64,000 bases of DNA from Calonectria ilicicola (lineage: Eukaryota > Ascomycota > Sordariomycetes > Hypocreales > Nectriaceae): NCBI GenBank assembly GCA_020809705.1, contig CP085828.1, positions 5,704,001 to 5,768,000 on the forward strand. Direction: 5' to 3'. The translations under genes were made by a program, and so were the position numbers. The notes below the pieces were generated by a model. The model was given only the letters and a program-made list of their open reading frames with translations, made no database searches and was not told where the DNA came from. Positions 1-12,404 of this stretch are shown in pieces (position 1 is the first letter of the stretch; the number at the start of each line of letters is the position of its first letter).

Positions 1-410
1 GGATGACGCAAACATCTGGCTGAATTACCACCCCATGGATGTGCCCCACTAAATTTATCCCTTCTCGTATTGAGCTGATTGCGCATGTATGATGATCCTG
101 GAGGGGATGATGAAAACTGGTCACAGAGCGATCAAATTTTGCAAAAAATTCCGCATCTTATTTCATATTCAAAATACCAAAACACACGCACACCCCTCCT
201 CCTCCTCCTCCAAAAAAAAAAAAAAAATTGAAAGAAATTTCGAGCCAGTTCACAGGCGGAAGCAATTTACTCCCAACGTATGGACGAGTCTTATCTCTTC
301 ACGCCAAACCCAGAGAGTGATCGGAAAAATAGTCGTACGGATTACAAAAAGACCTATGCTTAGTGTTATTAGACAGAATATTGTATGGAGCAATAATGAT
401 GACCAGGAGA
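1..410. other. intergenic, no supported gene
   Basis: This is the left edge of the window, downstream of the NLR gene that ends at 411. It contains a CTCC-rich run followed by an A15 tract near 211-227. The open frames here are short, low-complexity and resemble no family I know. It probably holds the 3' untranslated region of the NLR gene. Confidence 0.5.
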
Positions 411-3400
411 TCACAGATCATAAGAGATTCTCTTCGTCACTTCACCGTCTTCCCTGAGTTCGACATAGGTAACTCCATGGGTATCAAACTCTAACGAATC
501 TGGAAGTAGGTGTACATCTTGAATCTCATGAGTGTAAACACCTCCGTTTTCTTTTAGAAGATCTGCTACTACCACATGCTTCGCTTCAATCGCCATTGCA
601 AGCGGTGTTCTCTTTATAACCTGCATCCAATCCGCCATGTATCGAGTGATGCGATCAGTCCCTTCTTCCCTATAAGAAACTATTAGCATAGGATTCCACA
701 AATTATTTTGGGATATGGATACCTACCTTTTATATTTTCTCTCCCGTTTTATAGTTATTTCAATGTACATCTCATTAACATCCATGCCTTTTTCTAGAAA
801 CAGCTTCACGACAGGTAGATGGCCCTTCTGGGCTGCAATATGCAAAGCTGTTAACTGCGTCCCAATGTAACTTCTATACGTGTTTGGAAGCTTCGCGATC
901 GAAGGGGAAGGATGTGGAGCGTCGTTGTGAGTGTGTAGCTTGACAGCGGCCCCATGCTCTAATAGTGTTTGTGCTAACATCAGATGTCCACCCTCGGCCG
1001 CAAACCAGAGAGCATCCAACCCGGATCGTTTGGAATCTCGCTTCGTAACAGTTGATCGGACGTTGAATTTACCAGTGGCAAGCAGAATTTTGGCAACGCC
1101 ATCATGTCCGTACTCAGCAGCTCCTATCAGTGGGGTAGTACCGCCTCTATCCCTCCGGTCTGGGTTGGCCCCAGCCTTGAGCAGAACTTTGACAACTTCC
1201 TCGTGTCCTTTCTCTGCGGCAAGATGAAGCGGTGTCTCATAAGTTGACCTCAAATCCTCAGGTGGATTTAGATTAACTTTACTTATCGATAATAAAGTTT
1301 TGACTGTTTCCGCATGGCCACCTCTTGCTGCAACGCGCAATGGGGTATCTCCGTGATCATCCTCGTAGTTAGGGTCAGAACCTTTTTCGATCAATCGGCC
1401 AACCGCTGTATGCTGACAATTTGCAGCAGCCCAAAATATTGGAGTAGAGTTGTTGTTATCTTTTGATTCAAATAGGTTGGTGACTCGTGGTAGGTCGAAT
1501 GCCTCTAGAATGCCGAAATACGCTAGTAGATGCAGCCCCGTTCCACCAACTGGACCATCTGGAGCATGAAAGAATTCATCATTGAGCCGAGTCTTGTTGA
1601 TAACCTGAAAAACCGCCTCTAACTTTCCGGTGTATTCGAGTAAATCTAGAACTACTTCATAGGAGTCTAGGGACGCTTGAGCATGGTATCCCCAGTTGAA
1701 CGCCGCGTACTCATATAGAGGATAATCTCTCATTCGTTGATTATAATCTGTGGCCAGCCCGGATTCGAAGACCTCTAGATTGAGATATGATATACATGCA
1801 AGTGCGATGTCTGCTTCAGCATCTGGAAACCATTGCCCTTTGCTGTGCTGGAGATATTCTTGTGCAGTATAGTGTGCTAATCGAATGGTATCGCTTGACT
1901 CGTCAATAGTTACCAATCCAGAGCAGATGGAGACGATGTCTTCGAGATCAGGGATATTATCTTCGTCGAATTCATCTTCCCCAACCTCTACTGCAAGGGC
2001 GTGCCGAAGTTCAAGCACGGTCATCGGTCGTTTTGCGAATGTAAGCCAGGATAAAACTTGAAGAGCAAGATCTTTAGAACTCGGAGGTTGGCGATTAATA
2101 CGTTCCATAGCCTCGTCATAAGCGGCGCGCAATGTTTTGACCTTTTGATCATCGCCAGACACTTGGCTTTGTTTTTGGATATTGGTTAATGCCTTCTTGA
2201 TAGCCTTGACTGTAAACATGTCGCCCATTAAATCGAGATATGTCCGCGCTAAAAGAAACCTGGAATGCCATGATTGAATGGTGCTAAAGAGGGAGGAAGA
2301 AAAAAAAAAAAGCCTCACATTCCATCGATGGCCTTGGAAATAGAAGATTTTATCTCTTGCTGTAGCTTAGAGTTTCTTTGGACGAATGGTTTGAGTTTGT
2401 TCATGTTTTGTTCCAAATAGCACTCTACGTCATCTTGCCGGGCGCGGATTTCAAGAATTGGGTTGTTGGAAAAGTGATCCAATATATCAGGAATAAATCT
2501 GGAAGTAGCAAAAATGCTTGCTGAAGAATCCTTTTGGATGAGGCCTATATCGGTTAAAAATTTACGCCGTTCAATTTCCTGACACTCATCAAGGGCGTCA
2601 ATAACAATGAATACTTTGGAGTATTGTACAAAAGCTGATTTGAGACACTCTGAGAGTTTTGAAAAGGGCGGTCGCGATTTGTCTTTTGACTTGCAGTCGT
2701 TGTAAAGGATGTCCAAAGCATCGGGGATAAAACCTAATTGCTCGCAAAGTTGTTTTAATAGAGAAGCAACCAAGTCATCTGCCTTTTGGGTATCTTGACG
2801 TTGGTAATTGCAATAGATGTAGGCGATGCCAATATTCGGGTCCCCTTGGTGGGTTTGAAGAAGAAAATCGATGACTGTTGCTGCGAGGATGGTTTTTCCT
2901 GCACCGGGGATTCCAGGACAGAAGAGAATACCGGATTTTTCCGTTGACCACTTCTGATATTCTTTAGAATCCAGGAGCCACTGACCAGTTCCAGATTGCC
3001 GTTGAGCGATGAAGTCGTGGTGTTGTGGAGTATAGTTCGCTTGAGATAACCAATCTAGAATCCTATCTCGCTGCTTTGAGGCCTCTTTGGAATCCAGACG
3101 GTCATGCAGTTGTCCAACAGCCGCGTTTGTTTCCAGTTGTTCTTTTCGAACATGCCTCAATTCAACATATGTCCTTGCGCCCAAGGCGGCAGCATCGATG
3201 GCCACCAAGCTGTTCAAAATCTGACATTGACGCTGAAGGTTTCCCACAGAGTCTTTGATCTTCTGGGCGAGAAAAGCTGCCTTCACTCTTTCCTAAGTCA
3301 ACTTGTGATCAGCCTTTTTTCTCAAGGCTTTGATCAAAGTGTCTAGTTCATCCCTACACGCCGTTACCATGCGGTGAGTATCGGTGGGCTGAATTGTTGA

Positions 3401-3634
3401 CTGTAGTTGTGAGAGAACGGTAGAATGATGACCTTGAAATGCCTTGACAAAGTCGGAATTGAGAATCAAATTGGTGTTGGTTTCCGAGAGAGTAGTCTTA
3501 AGAGCTTGAAGCTGGCGCACAAAACTTTGGCATTCAGATGGGGCGTCCTTCCTGTCCAGGCCTAATTTGACCACGCTAGTGAGGACCTGGCCAGCGAGGC
3601 CAATGACGCCGATGATCCCACACGGATCGGCCAT
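411..3634 (-). CDS. NACHT-ankyrin NLR (STAND) protein, interrupted by an in-frame TAG
   Basis: This is a fungal NLR-like signal-transducing NTPase; the class is linked to non-self recognition and heterokaryon incompatibility. Exons are 3634-2319, 2259-727 and 669-411. Both introns (2260-2318 and 670-726) have GT/AG ends and restore frame, the first giving the expected DGMFLLAR motif. Domain order is: an N-terminal STAND helical domain (about 1-130), NACHT with P-loop GIPGAGKT and Walker B VIDALDEC, a winged-helix-like inhibitory region (SKDLALQVLSWLTFAKRPMT), then about six ankyrin repeats. A TAG at 3293-3295 interrupts the frame after residue 113. Sequence on both sides looks like continuous family sequence. 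It is either a nonsense-mutated pseudogene or is rescued by splicing of a possible 75-bp phase-0 intron at 3293-3367. Read through, it would be about 1,035 residues. Confidence 0.8.
3293..3295 (-). other. in-frame TAG stop inside the NLR gene
   Basis: The frame starting at 3634 ends here and resumes in the same frame immediately beyond, running open to the intron at 2318. From memory of the family, this position is usually a tryptophan in an L-G-W-E-R-I/V-K pattern, so TGG to TAG is the simplest explanation. The same TAG also forms the AG of a plausible acceptor: a GTAACG donor follows an ATG codon at 3368-3370 and CTGAT lies upstream as a branch point. Confidence 0.75.
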
Positions 3635-5369
3635 ACCGCCCGGCTTGGTGATGATTGGAGGGCTGGACCAACTTGGACTTAGATGCGGTTGGTGAAATGG
3701 GAAAACCCATGAGGGGGACCCAGAGGAAAAATGTCATTTTCGGAGGTTGTGTAACCAACTCTACCCGAGTTTGGCTGTTAAGCGCGCAGCTATCAACTAA
3801 CGCAGCGTTGCAGTTCTGTGGAGCCAATGAGTGGTGCGTAGTTCTCAGAAGGTCCTGCAGGTTTCATAGCGGATGGGTGGGTTGGAGAACAACAGCAAAT
3901 GGCGACCCGAAGCGCAATGCAACAATAAGGGAGCCGCCTGTCCCCTGAGCCTCCAATTTTAATTCTGGGGAGTCTATCATCTCGCCCCATGAGTTTTTAC
4001 TGTTGGGTATGTAGCTACAGGATGTGAACGACACTGTCGGGTTTTTGGGGGTTCTCAGAAAAAACGGCCTTGTGAGGCTAACATCAGCACTTGGTTTATG
4101 ACCTAGGCAGCTATCATAGCCACCTGCGGCTTGTAAATGAGCTCTAAAGTGGCTACTTGGAGTGAGACTTATCAATTGAGACCTTTTGCCACCGGATATA
4201 AACCGTACGGGGCAATGCGCGACGAACTTGGGCCAATATTTCATCATGATTCAGCACCACGTTGAGGAGGCGGGGGACATGAGAGCGATAAGTTCTAACT
4301 TCTCAAAAACAATTGGAAATAAAATGACGAGGCAGGGAACCTCGAAGCTTCATGATGAGCGATCTGCAACAAAGAGCATGAATGTTTATGGTCCCAGGAA
4401 GTTGTACCATGGTTGGATTGTGACATCTTGAGGATTCATTCATAGCATGAATAGTTCGAGATCAATGGTAATCTAGCCAGACGGAACAGCGATCTAAGCA
4501 CAAATTTAGCATTGTTTTTATTAATCTGCTGACTTAGAAGTCAAATTGTTTCCAGGCAGTCGGAATGGGGTTTACGCCGTCCGTGGAGAGAAGTGGCGTT
4601 CAATTTGGATTGGCATTTTTGGCATGGCCTTGTTAACTAGTCTGACGAAGAAGAAATCACATGGACCATAGGAAATCTCGTGAACATGTGTTCGTGGTTT
4701 GTGGCGTGGCGCTAACAGCCATGGCTTCGTGTCTACACTGAGCTACCATACCGACTATACTTGGTGGAGTTGGGATTTGTGGAGCTTCGGGGTATCGACA
4801 AGCGAACCATCTTACTCACGACGATATCCAAAGAGTACGTTGGTTGCGCTTAGCGTTGCTTTTTGTGGGATACATATATCTTTCACGATTACTTGTTTGT
4901 GCAAGGATCTGAAAAATGCTGCTCGGAGGGTGGCTGAACTTTCTAGGATCATTGTCACGTTCCGCTGTGAGGGGATTGCGGAGAGACCGGTTCAGCCGGG
5001 AGCGGCTTGTGAGATTGAGCTCGCCCCAACTCTCTAAAACTTCGTAACATGGGGCTGGCTTAGCCCAAAAGCGGTTCAAATTGCCTGTTTCCTGCTTTTA
5101 TTTGCCAAACCCCGGATTTCCCGCGGATGAACTTCGCCAAAACGTCGTTTGATCGTTCAGGCGTCATGAGAGGACCCAGCACCGTTACCCCTCAGTGGTC
5201 TGTTCGGTCCCAGCTCACCCGAATCGCCCCAAGTACAAATCCAGGATTATATTCCGCTGCGGTGCAACAAGATTGCCAATGCCAACTCTGGCTTTCTTGA
5301 TATCAAACTTTATTGTTTCATTCTTTCTATTTTGCGACAGCGGAAAGCCTTCGCATCCATTCTCTAGAT
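3635..5369. other. intergenic between divergent NLR and rhamnosidase genes
   Basis: This 1.7 kb stretch separates two divergently transcribed genes and should contain both promoters. The short frames here overlap each other on both strands and match no family I recognise. I see no repeat or RNA gene. Confidence 0.5.
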
Positions 5370-8187
5370 ATGGCTAGTCCGTCAGTGGTTGATGTTCGAT
5401 TCGAACATAACCGCTCGGGATACACTCTTGGCATCCATGAGACTAAACCAAGAATCTCCTGGCGTTTCGAAAACGTGCCGCAAAATTTCCAACAAGCTGA
5501 ATATGAAATCGAATTGAGCGACGTAAAAGTGTTGGAAGTTGTCAAGCTGTCATCCACTCGCGTGACTTCTGGAGAGTCCCATCTTGTTCCCTGGCCTGTG
5601 GCTCAGACTCTTGGCTCACGAGAGCGTTATTCTGTGCGAGTCCGTGCTCGTGGAAGCGAACAAACCGAATTTATCTCTTGGAGTGAGCCGGCTTCTATCG
5701 AACTAGGGCTTCTAAAACGAGAAGACTGGACGGGCAAATTTATCTCGGCTCCTTGGTCAGAAATTGATATGGATAAGCCTCAGCCTGAAGATTTGTTTCG
5801 AAAAGAGTTCACAGTTGACGGAAATATTATCTCGGCGAGACTATATGTTACTGCGAAAGGACTTTATGAAGCCGAGATCAATGGGAAAAGGGTAGGGGAG
5901 TACTTCCTTGCGCCAGGCTGGACGCAGTATCATGAACAGTTGCAGTACCAGACCTATGATGTTACCGAACTTCTATCATCTCAGTCTAATTGTCTTGCCT
6001 TCAGAATCGCTGAGGGTTGGTATCGAGGAAGAATAGGTTTTGAAGGAGGCCGTCGCAATGTTTGGGGAAATCGCACCGCAGTGCTGGCGCAATTAGAGCT
6101 TCAATATCGTGACGGCAAAAGCTACATCATTCCCACCGATGACACTTGGACTGCAGCTCAGGGGCCGATTCGCCTGGCTGAGATTTATGACGGAGAAAAG
6201 TACGACGCGACAGCTGAGATTCCAGGCTGGTCTAGCGTTGGTGCGGAGCAAGAGAAGTGGAAAGGTGTTGATGTGTTACCTTCACTTCCCGAAAGTGTTG
6301 ATCTTACTTCAGGCTCCAAAGAGCCTGCGACACGTCAAGACGCAATAAGAGCAGTTGAAAAGATCAAGACTCCCTCTGGAAAGACAGTTCTAGACTTTGG
6401 ACAGAACCTTGTAGGATACCTGCGAGTGAAGAAGGTCAAGGGTCCTCGAGGTCATAACTTGATCTTATCGCACGCCGAAGTCCTCGAGAATGGTGAATTG
6501 GGCATTCGACCTCTGCGAAAGTGCAAGGCTCAAGACATCTATACCTTGAGAGGAGACGAAGATGGAGAAGCCTATGAACCTCGTTTTACATTTCACGGTT
6601 TCCGCTATGCTCAGATTGACAACTGGCCTTCTCCAGATATCGACGTCCTTGATGTTATAGAGGCCGTCGTTTGTAACACGGATATGGAAGAGGCTGGACT
6701 ATTCTCCTCTTCTAACGAAAAGGTAAACCAGCTGTTCAGCAACACCAAATGGAGTATGAGGGGCAATTTCTTGTCCATCCCGACAGACTGCCCCCAGCGT
6801 GATGAGCGTCTGGGCTGGACAGGAGATCTCGCCCTTTTTGCACCAACAGCCACTTTCATTTATGGGTGTTTTGGTGTTCTTAAAGATTGGCTAAGGGATG
6901 TTGCCTATGATCAAAAGGTGCAAAATGGGATCCCTCCCATGGTCTGTCCTAATATTCTTCAAGAAGACCTTTTCTGGGGTAATGTCTGGCCTGGTGCCAT
7001 TTGGCACGATGTTACGGTCCTTGCCCCCTGGGCCCTCTGGGAAGAGACAGGCGATGCTGTGATTTTGCAACAACAGTATGAGTCTATGGTCGCATGGCTC
7101 AATGTTATTCCTCGAAATAAAGACCGCTGCACTCACTTGTGGACTTTTGAGCAATTTCAATTGGCTGTGAGTATTCCTTTGAAATATGGAGGCTTGGTGA
7201 TCTAATGAATTCTAGGACTGGCTCGACCCCAATGCACCACCTGATGAGCCATTCAAGGCCCTTACCGACCCACCATTGGTTGCTAACGCCTTTCTCATTC
7301 AGTCCCTCGACCTCACGGCTAAAGTTGCTGCTTTACTCGGCCGAGCTGAAGAGGCGCAGAAATATGAGAGTGAGGCTGCAAGTGCGAGGAAGGAGTTTGA
7401 AGAAGAATATGTTAGTCCGAATGGACGAGTGATATCAGATTCGCAAACAGCCTATGCACTTGCAATTTGCTTCAACCTCCTTTCTGCAGAGCAGACACAA
7501 TTGGCTGGTGACCGACTTGTGAGTGTTGTAAGAAATAATGATTTCAGAATCGGAACTGGATTTGCAGGTACACCTTATGTGTGCGAAGCTCTCGCAAGGA
7601 CCGGGCACATTGATGTTGCGTACAAGATGCTGCTCAACGAAAAGTGTCCATCGTGGCTATATCCTATTTCAATGGGAGCAACGACGGTCTGGGAGCGATG
7701 GGACAGTATGAGACCAGATGGATCTATCAACCCGGGTGAGATGACATCCTTCAACCACTATGCATTTGGTGCTGTCACCAAGTTCCTGGTCGAGCGCCTT
7801 GCTGGCCTCCAAAGTGTGAGTCCTGGATGGAAGAAGTCACGAGTTGAACCTGTGCTCGGCGGTGGATTTACCTCTGCTGAAGCCGAACATATCACTCCTT
7901 ATGGCAAAGTATCAAGCAAGTGGTCGGTGGGCGCTGAAAAAGATGATCTGCGTCAGTTTACACTTGAGGTTGAAGTTCCGCCTACAACGACGATGGAAGT
8001 GATTCTGCCTGGTTTGGATGGACCTAAGAAGGAGGCATTGGGTTCAGGAAAATGGTCATTCACCACGCAGATAAAGGGAGGTGCCATTGGACCCGACAAA
8101 GAGCCCCCACGAGGCTTCCCACACAACATAATAGAGCAGATTGAAGCCCACAGAGCAAAGGCGGAGAAAGAGAAGGAAAACCAGTGA
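5370..8187 (+). CDS. alpha-L-rhamnosidase, GH78
   Basis: This enzyme hydrolyses terminal alpha-L-rhamnose from rhamnogalacturonan side structures or plant glycosides. Exons are 5370-7166 and 7216-8187; the 49-bp intron (GTGAGT...CTAG) is phase 0 and joins FQLA to DWLDPNAPP, giving 922 residues, a normal GH78 size. The order is an N-terminal beta-sandwich region, a Bac_rhamnosid_N-like domain (TAKGLYEAEINGKRVG), the (alpha/alpha)6 catalytic barrel and a C-terminal beta-domain. The acidic motif DCPQRDERLGWTGD has D478 and E479, and WERWDSM has E759, matching conserved catalytic regions. I chose the second in-frame ATG (MASPSVVDVRFEHN) because the upstream extension is not family-like. No signal peptide is visible, so it is probably intracellular and acts on imported rhamnosides. 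It lies tail to tail with a GH28 gene. Confidence 0.93.
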
Positions 8188-8650
8188 AGGGGTTTGAATT
8201 AATTAGACACAATATGATCTCAGAAATGAAGCTTAGCGTATACTGATCTGAGCCAAGTCAAGACTTCCCCCTGCTTTTAACTAGACCAGTGATACTTTCC
8301 CAAATTTCCGCAATCATCAAGAATCAGATAGATCAAAGCTGTGGTTGTACATAGAAGGGAGTTTTGATCGGAAAGATGCCTGAATCTGTACTACCTGATG
8401 CGTTATGATTAAAGAGGTAGATATCATATATCTAGGTGTCATGGAAAATCAAAACTTCTCTTGGAGCTACAGTCAAACATGGTGATGATTGGAAAAACAA
8501 GATAAGAGTTTTTGGAATTGAGGTAAAAAGTGGTGTCAAGCAACTCGGAGAATGCTTTCGAAAAGAATTTCATAGATTATATACATTCTTAAAAATCGTG
8601 TTTCTTCATCAAGATCATCAAGATTGAGTGCAATTTGATCCAATTTTCAA
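8188..8650. other. short intergenic between convergent genes
   Basis: The rhamnosidase and the GH28 gene converge on this 463-bp stretch, which should hold both 3' untranslated regions. A 63-codon frame at 8436-8627 has no recognisable feature. Nothing else is seen. Confidence 0.5.
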
Positions 8651-10328
8651 TTAACCTTGAGAAGTGTCCCGGTCGCTGGAATCCTGACCTATGCAAGTGA
8701 TGTTAAGCAAAGTGTTGTCGAGGTTAACACACTCATACTCCGGTGGCTCGCCGCTAGGGACAGTCACGCTAATGTTCTGGACCTGAATATTGGTGCATCG
8801 CTGTGTGGAGAGATATATTGTTAGCCAGGCTCTATTTTACCAAGTCGAAAAAAAGACTTACGTCTGCGGCACTGCAGACAAGCGTGCCTGCTCGAGGATC
8901 GTATTTGGATGAGGTGGTTCCCCACATGTTCTTCATGGTAACGTCCTCAATAGTCAGATTGGCCTGTGATCTGGTCAGTATATTTAATCTCACCCTAACC
9001 AGTTTTAACTTACGGGATACAAATTGCAGAGCGTCTGATTCTTCTGACCGTAGCACTGGGTGATGGTGATGGCATTGTCGTTGTTCTCGTGGTAGAAGAG
9101 ATCATACGTAACATTTCGCACCCGTCCGAGGCCACCGCCACCATTAAGAGTGGCTTGAAAGGCGGTTTCAATACCAGGCCAGACCTTGATCCTGGCACCG
9201 TCACTAGCATTGGACATAGAGGTGTTGTAGATGTACAGGTTCTCAACAATATCAGTTTCGCCCTTGTATTGACCAAGGGAGCCGACGCTGATTCCGTGGG
9301 ATCCGTTGCAAACAAGGTTCTGGATGACAATGTTGGTGCTGTTGGGCTTGAAAGAGATGCAATCTAGTAAAAACCATTAACCCAGAACTTGGTTGTTGAG
9401 AAGTTGTTCACGTACCATCGGTGTTGTCAATGACTGAGTTCTGGATGACAATGCGATCGGAACGGTAGGTATCCCAGCCGTCTGAGTTGGCAATTTTTGT
9501 TCCATTTGTACTCTTGACCCAGTTAGCAAATATCACGGCATTGAAAGTATCTAACCCACCGTAGCCTTCAGATGCATGTCACTGACAAGCACATCAGTGG
9601 CATTAGCAATAAGATTAAACCACTGTCATTGTTAGTTAGCCCTGTGTCATCTTTGGTGACTTCCTTGGTGCTTACGTTAGGCGGGTTTCGCATGCGCAGA
9701 TTGGACATGGTGGCTCCCTTTACGCCCTCAAAGGAGAAAAGCATCGGTCGTAGAAGCTACTACTTGTTAGTTATTTTGATTTGACAATAGTTTTGAAAAA
9801 TCGTACAGAAGCGTTAGCTTGAAGCTCTTTCCAGTAAGGTTCTCCGTGCCCATCAATGACCGACTTATCATTAGTCAAATCACCGTAAATGTTGATATCC
9901 TCTCCACCAAACTTCCAAAAGACAGACTGGTTTTGGAAGTTGAACTTGAAGCTGTTGTCAGCCCAGTAGTAGACATCATCCTTGAAGTTGATTTCTCCAG
10001 TGATGATCACGTCGACCTTTTTCAAGAACGTGAGATCAAGCGGAGATGCAATCAGGTAGTCGTCATCAAACACAATTGTTCCGCCATTGTTGCATTTCTT
10101 GAAAGCTTTCAAAATGCCACTGGCATCATCTCTGTTTGTACCATTTGTTGGTTTAACATAACAATAGCGGTTCTTATCTCTGGGTGGAGAGTACGGCAGA
10201 GCCTTCCCGGTGTTGTATGGGCTCGGTGTCAGTTTTGGTCGTTTGGGAAGGTGACTGTGCTTGGATGCAGCAGCAACGGATAGTAAGTCGCACAAGGCGA
10301 CGAGCCAGAGAAGAGAGGGGGCAAGCAT
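8651..10328 (-). CDS. GH28 exo-polygalacturonase-like pectinase
   Basis: This secreted enzyme probably releases galacturonate from chain ends of homogalacturonan. Seven exons were assembled: 10328-9807, 9756-9676, 9622-9560, 9512-9416, 9363-9014, 8963-8862 and 8800-8651. All six introns are 47-61 bp with GT/AG ends, giving 454 residues. The start at 10328 ([13 protein letters not shown]) gives a clean signal peptide; an upstream ATG at 10346 would add six residues. GH28 catalytic motifs are intact: [15 protein letters not shown] and RIK. The [11 protein letters not shown] and [18 protein letters not shown] patterns fit exo-acting PgaX-type enzymes better than endo-enzymes. Exo-rhamnogalacturonase or xylogalacturonase remain possible. 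It is convergent with the GH78 gene. Confidence 0.9.
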
Positions 10329-10427
10329 GGCGACAGAATTCTCCAATTTTTGTCAAGTGAAGAATGATTGGCAACTTCCCAGGGTCGATCAACGCTCTAT
10401 CCCACAAACTCCATAATTTCGACTCCC

Positions 10428-10439
10428 TACTTATAAGTC
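10428..10439 (-). promoter_or_regulatory. TATA-like box of the exo-polygalacturonase gene
   Basis: On the minus strand an ACTTATAAGTAG element lies about 100 bp upstream of the ATG at 10328. Position and sequence fit a fungal TATA box; no experimental support is implied. Confidence 0.4.
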
Positions 10440-12404
10440 CAGAAACCCATGACGGTAGATCGGCGTTGGGACATCAAAAAGCACTTTGACCGGCAATGCT
10501 GAATTCTCATACGTGGAAATTTTCGTAGTTCTTCCGTACTGTTTCTCCGCAAACCGGCCTGCCCATGCTCATGGACCCATGCTTAAATTAACCTGTATCG
10601 AGAGATTTGCTCCTCACATCACCCCAAACCCCGCACGGTCCCCATTCCGCCCTGCAGTGCCCAGAAGCGACGGGGAAGGATCCGTATTTAGCCGGCAAGT
10701 CGGCAAGCAAGCTTTGCATCTAATTAACGGATGGATAACTGCGACATTATTTCCGTTGGAACGCACCAATGGGCACATCAGGGGTTCGACAGGGAGCATA
10801 ACATGGATTTAGCACTCCCTTCAATCAAGTTCATAAGATTAATGATTTCGCTAACAGAGAGAGAGAGCATAGGTGTTTTGTGCTAGCTAGTGTCAAGAAA
10901 GAACTCTTCGATTTATTGTCGATTGCATTCAAGAGAGACATTTTGGTAAATTCTGGACAATTTACCTCCAATCGATATCTGCATTCAAAAATAAATCAAT
11001 AAAGAACTTATTTATTACTAGAATTGTTTAAATGCTTAGAGAATTTTTGCAGATTACTGCTTTCTATCATCTTAAATCCTCGCTAGTAGATAGATCCTAG
11101 CGTTTGTGTATGACAGGTGACTACCGTTTCGTAATGTCCAAACTACACCGCTTCTTCAAGCAAATCTCAATTGCCGCTAACTAGAAGCTGGGTTTGATGA
11201 CCGTGCACTTGACTGTGGCTGCATTAATTCAATGCTCGACTGAATAGTTTTATGCCAGCTTTGTTTCTGCATATCTTTATTCATCGTGCTGCGATGCATT
11301 GTAGGTGAACTAGCCCATGCGCAAATCTAAACTGAATCTGGACTGCCTTGTTTGTGGGACCCCCTGAAAGCAATAATCCCAGTAACCCTAATCTGTGTCA
11401 ATAGCAGAGTAGAAGGAATAAGCATATTTTCTTTGATGTTTCAACTTAGTTTCGTAGTCAGCAGCTTGTAACACGGATCTCCTATCTGTGCACTTGCAAT
11501 GTATTGATGAGCCAATTAGATGCTCGCAACGTAATTTGTATAGTATTTGCCTTTGTTATTTATAAACCCCGAAAACTTTTCCTTACATGTGTTGATAGCC
11601 TAGTTATATATAGCTATCTTGTTGTGGCGTAAATTCATCATGCCAGGGCTCCATTACCATTGGCCGAGGCAACAGTAAGCCAAAAGTGATGCTTAAATCA
11701 CTAGATGATGGAATTTGATGTGGAATCACGCATGGGAATTTATAAAATCTAGTATTTCCTATTGCATATCCTGTTCGACACATCATTGAGTGACCAATAG
11801 CTTTTCTGACATTTGCACGAGAACATATTAAATAAGCAGAAAGAAGATCGATGCCTCTTGAATTTACAACTGCGCAACTGGTGGAAAATAACCTTATTTG
11901 TGACACTTGTTTGTGTGGTGAAGGGAAGCAGCGCCCGCCCAAGTTTTGCTCATCAGAGACACTGATTTCAGTTGTGGCGCGCCAACGATCATAGGATTAT
12001 GGAGCCATTCAATTTCTAAGTCTAGAGTCAAATCTTTTTGCGCATCATCCACACGGCCAATTAGGTCAACAGCATCAATAATTCAGCTAAATGACAATGG
12101 GTTCTTCATATTAAGAATGAGCTGTCACACTTCTTCATATTCCAGAGGGTACCCAATATTTCAAGTGATTTCTAAGTTGCTCGGATTATTGCCCCACCAA
12201 ACGTCTCGCCCTTAACGGATTGGACGTAGTGCTTACTTGGCATGAAACACAAAGGATTCGCCCTGTGCCTCTAATTTCAGCTGGCGTTTGCAGGGGATGC
12301 TTATTTCTTGAATTGCTGGAACTACATTATTTTCAACACCAGCTCTCGCCAATCGGGAATTTGCCGCGTTCTCACTCGTCACAACACCACCATCTGAGGC
12401 GAGC
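10440..12404. other. intergenic between divergent genes
   Basis: About 2 kb separates the exo-polygalacturonase from the DUF6536 gene. It is AT-rich between about 10850 and 11640 and has a short GA run at 10857-10866. A 112-codon minus frame at 11604-11942 has no recognisable family. No supported gene is seen. Confidence 0.45.
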
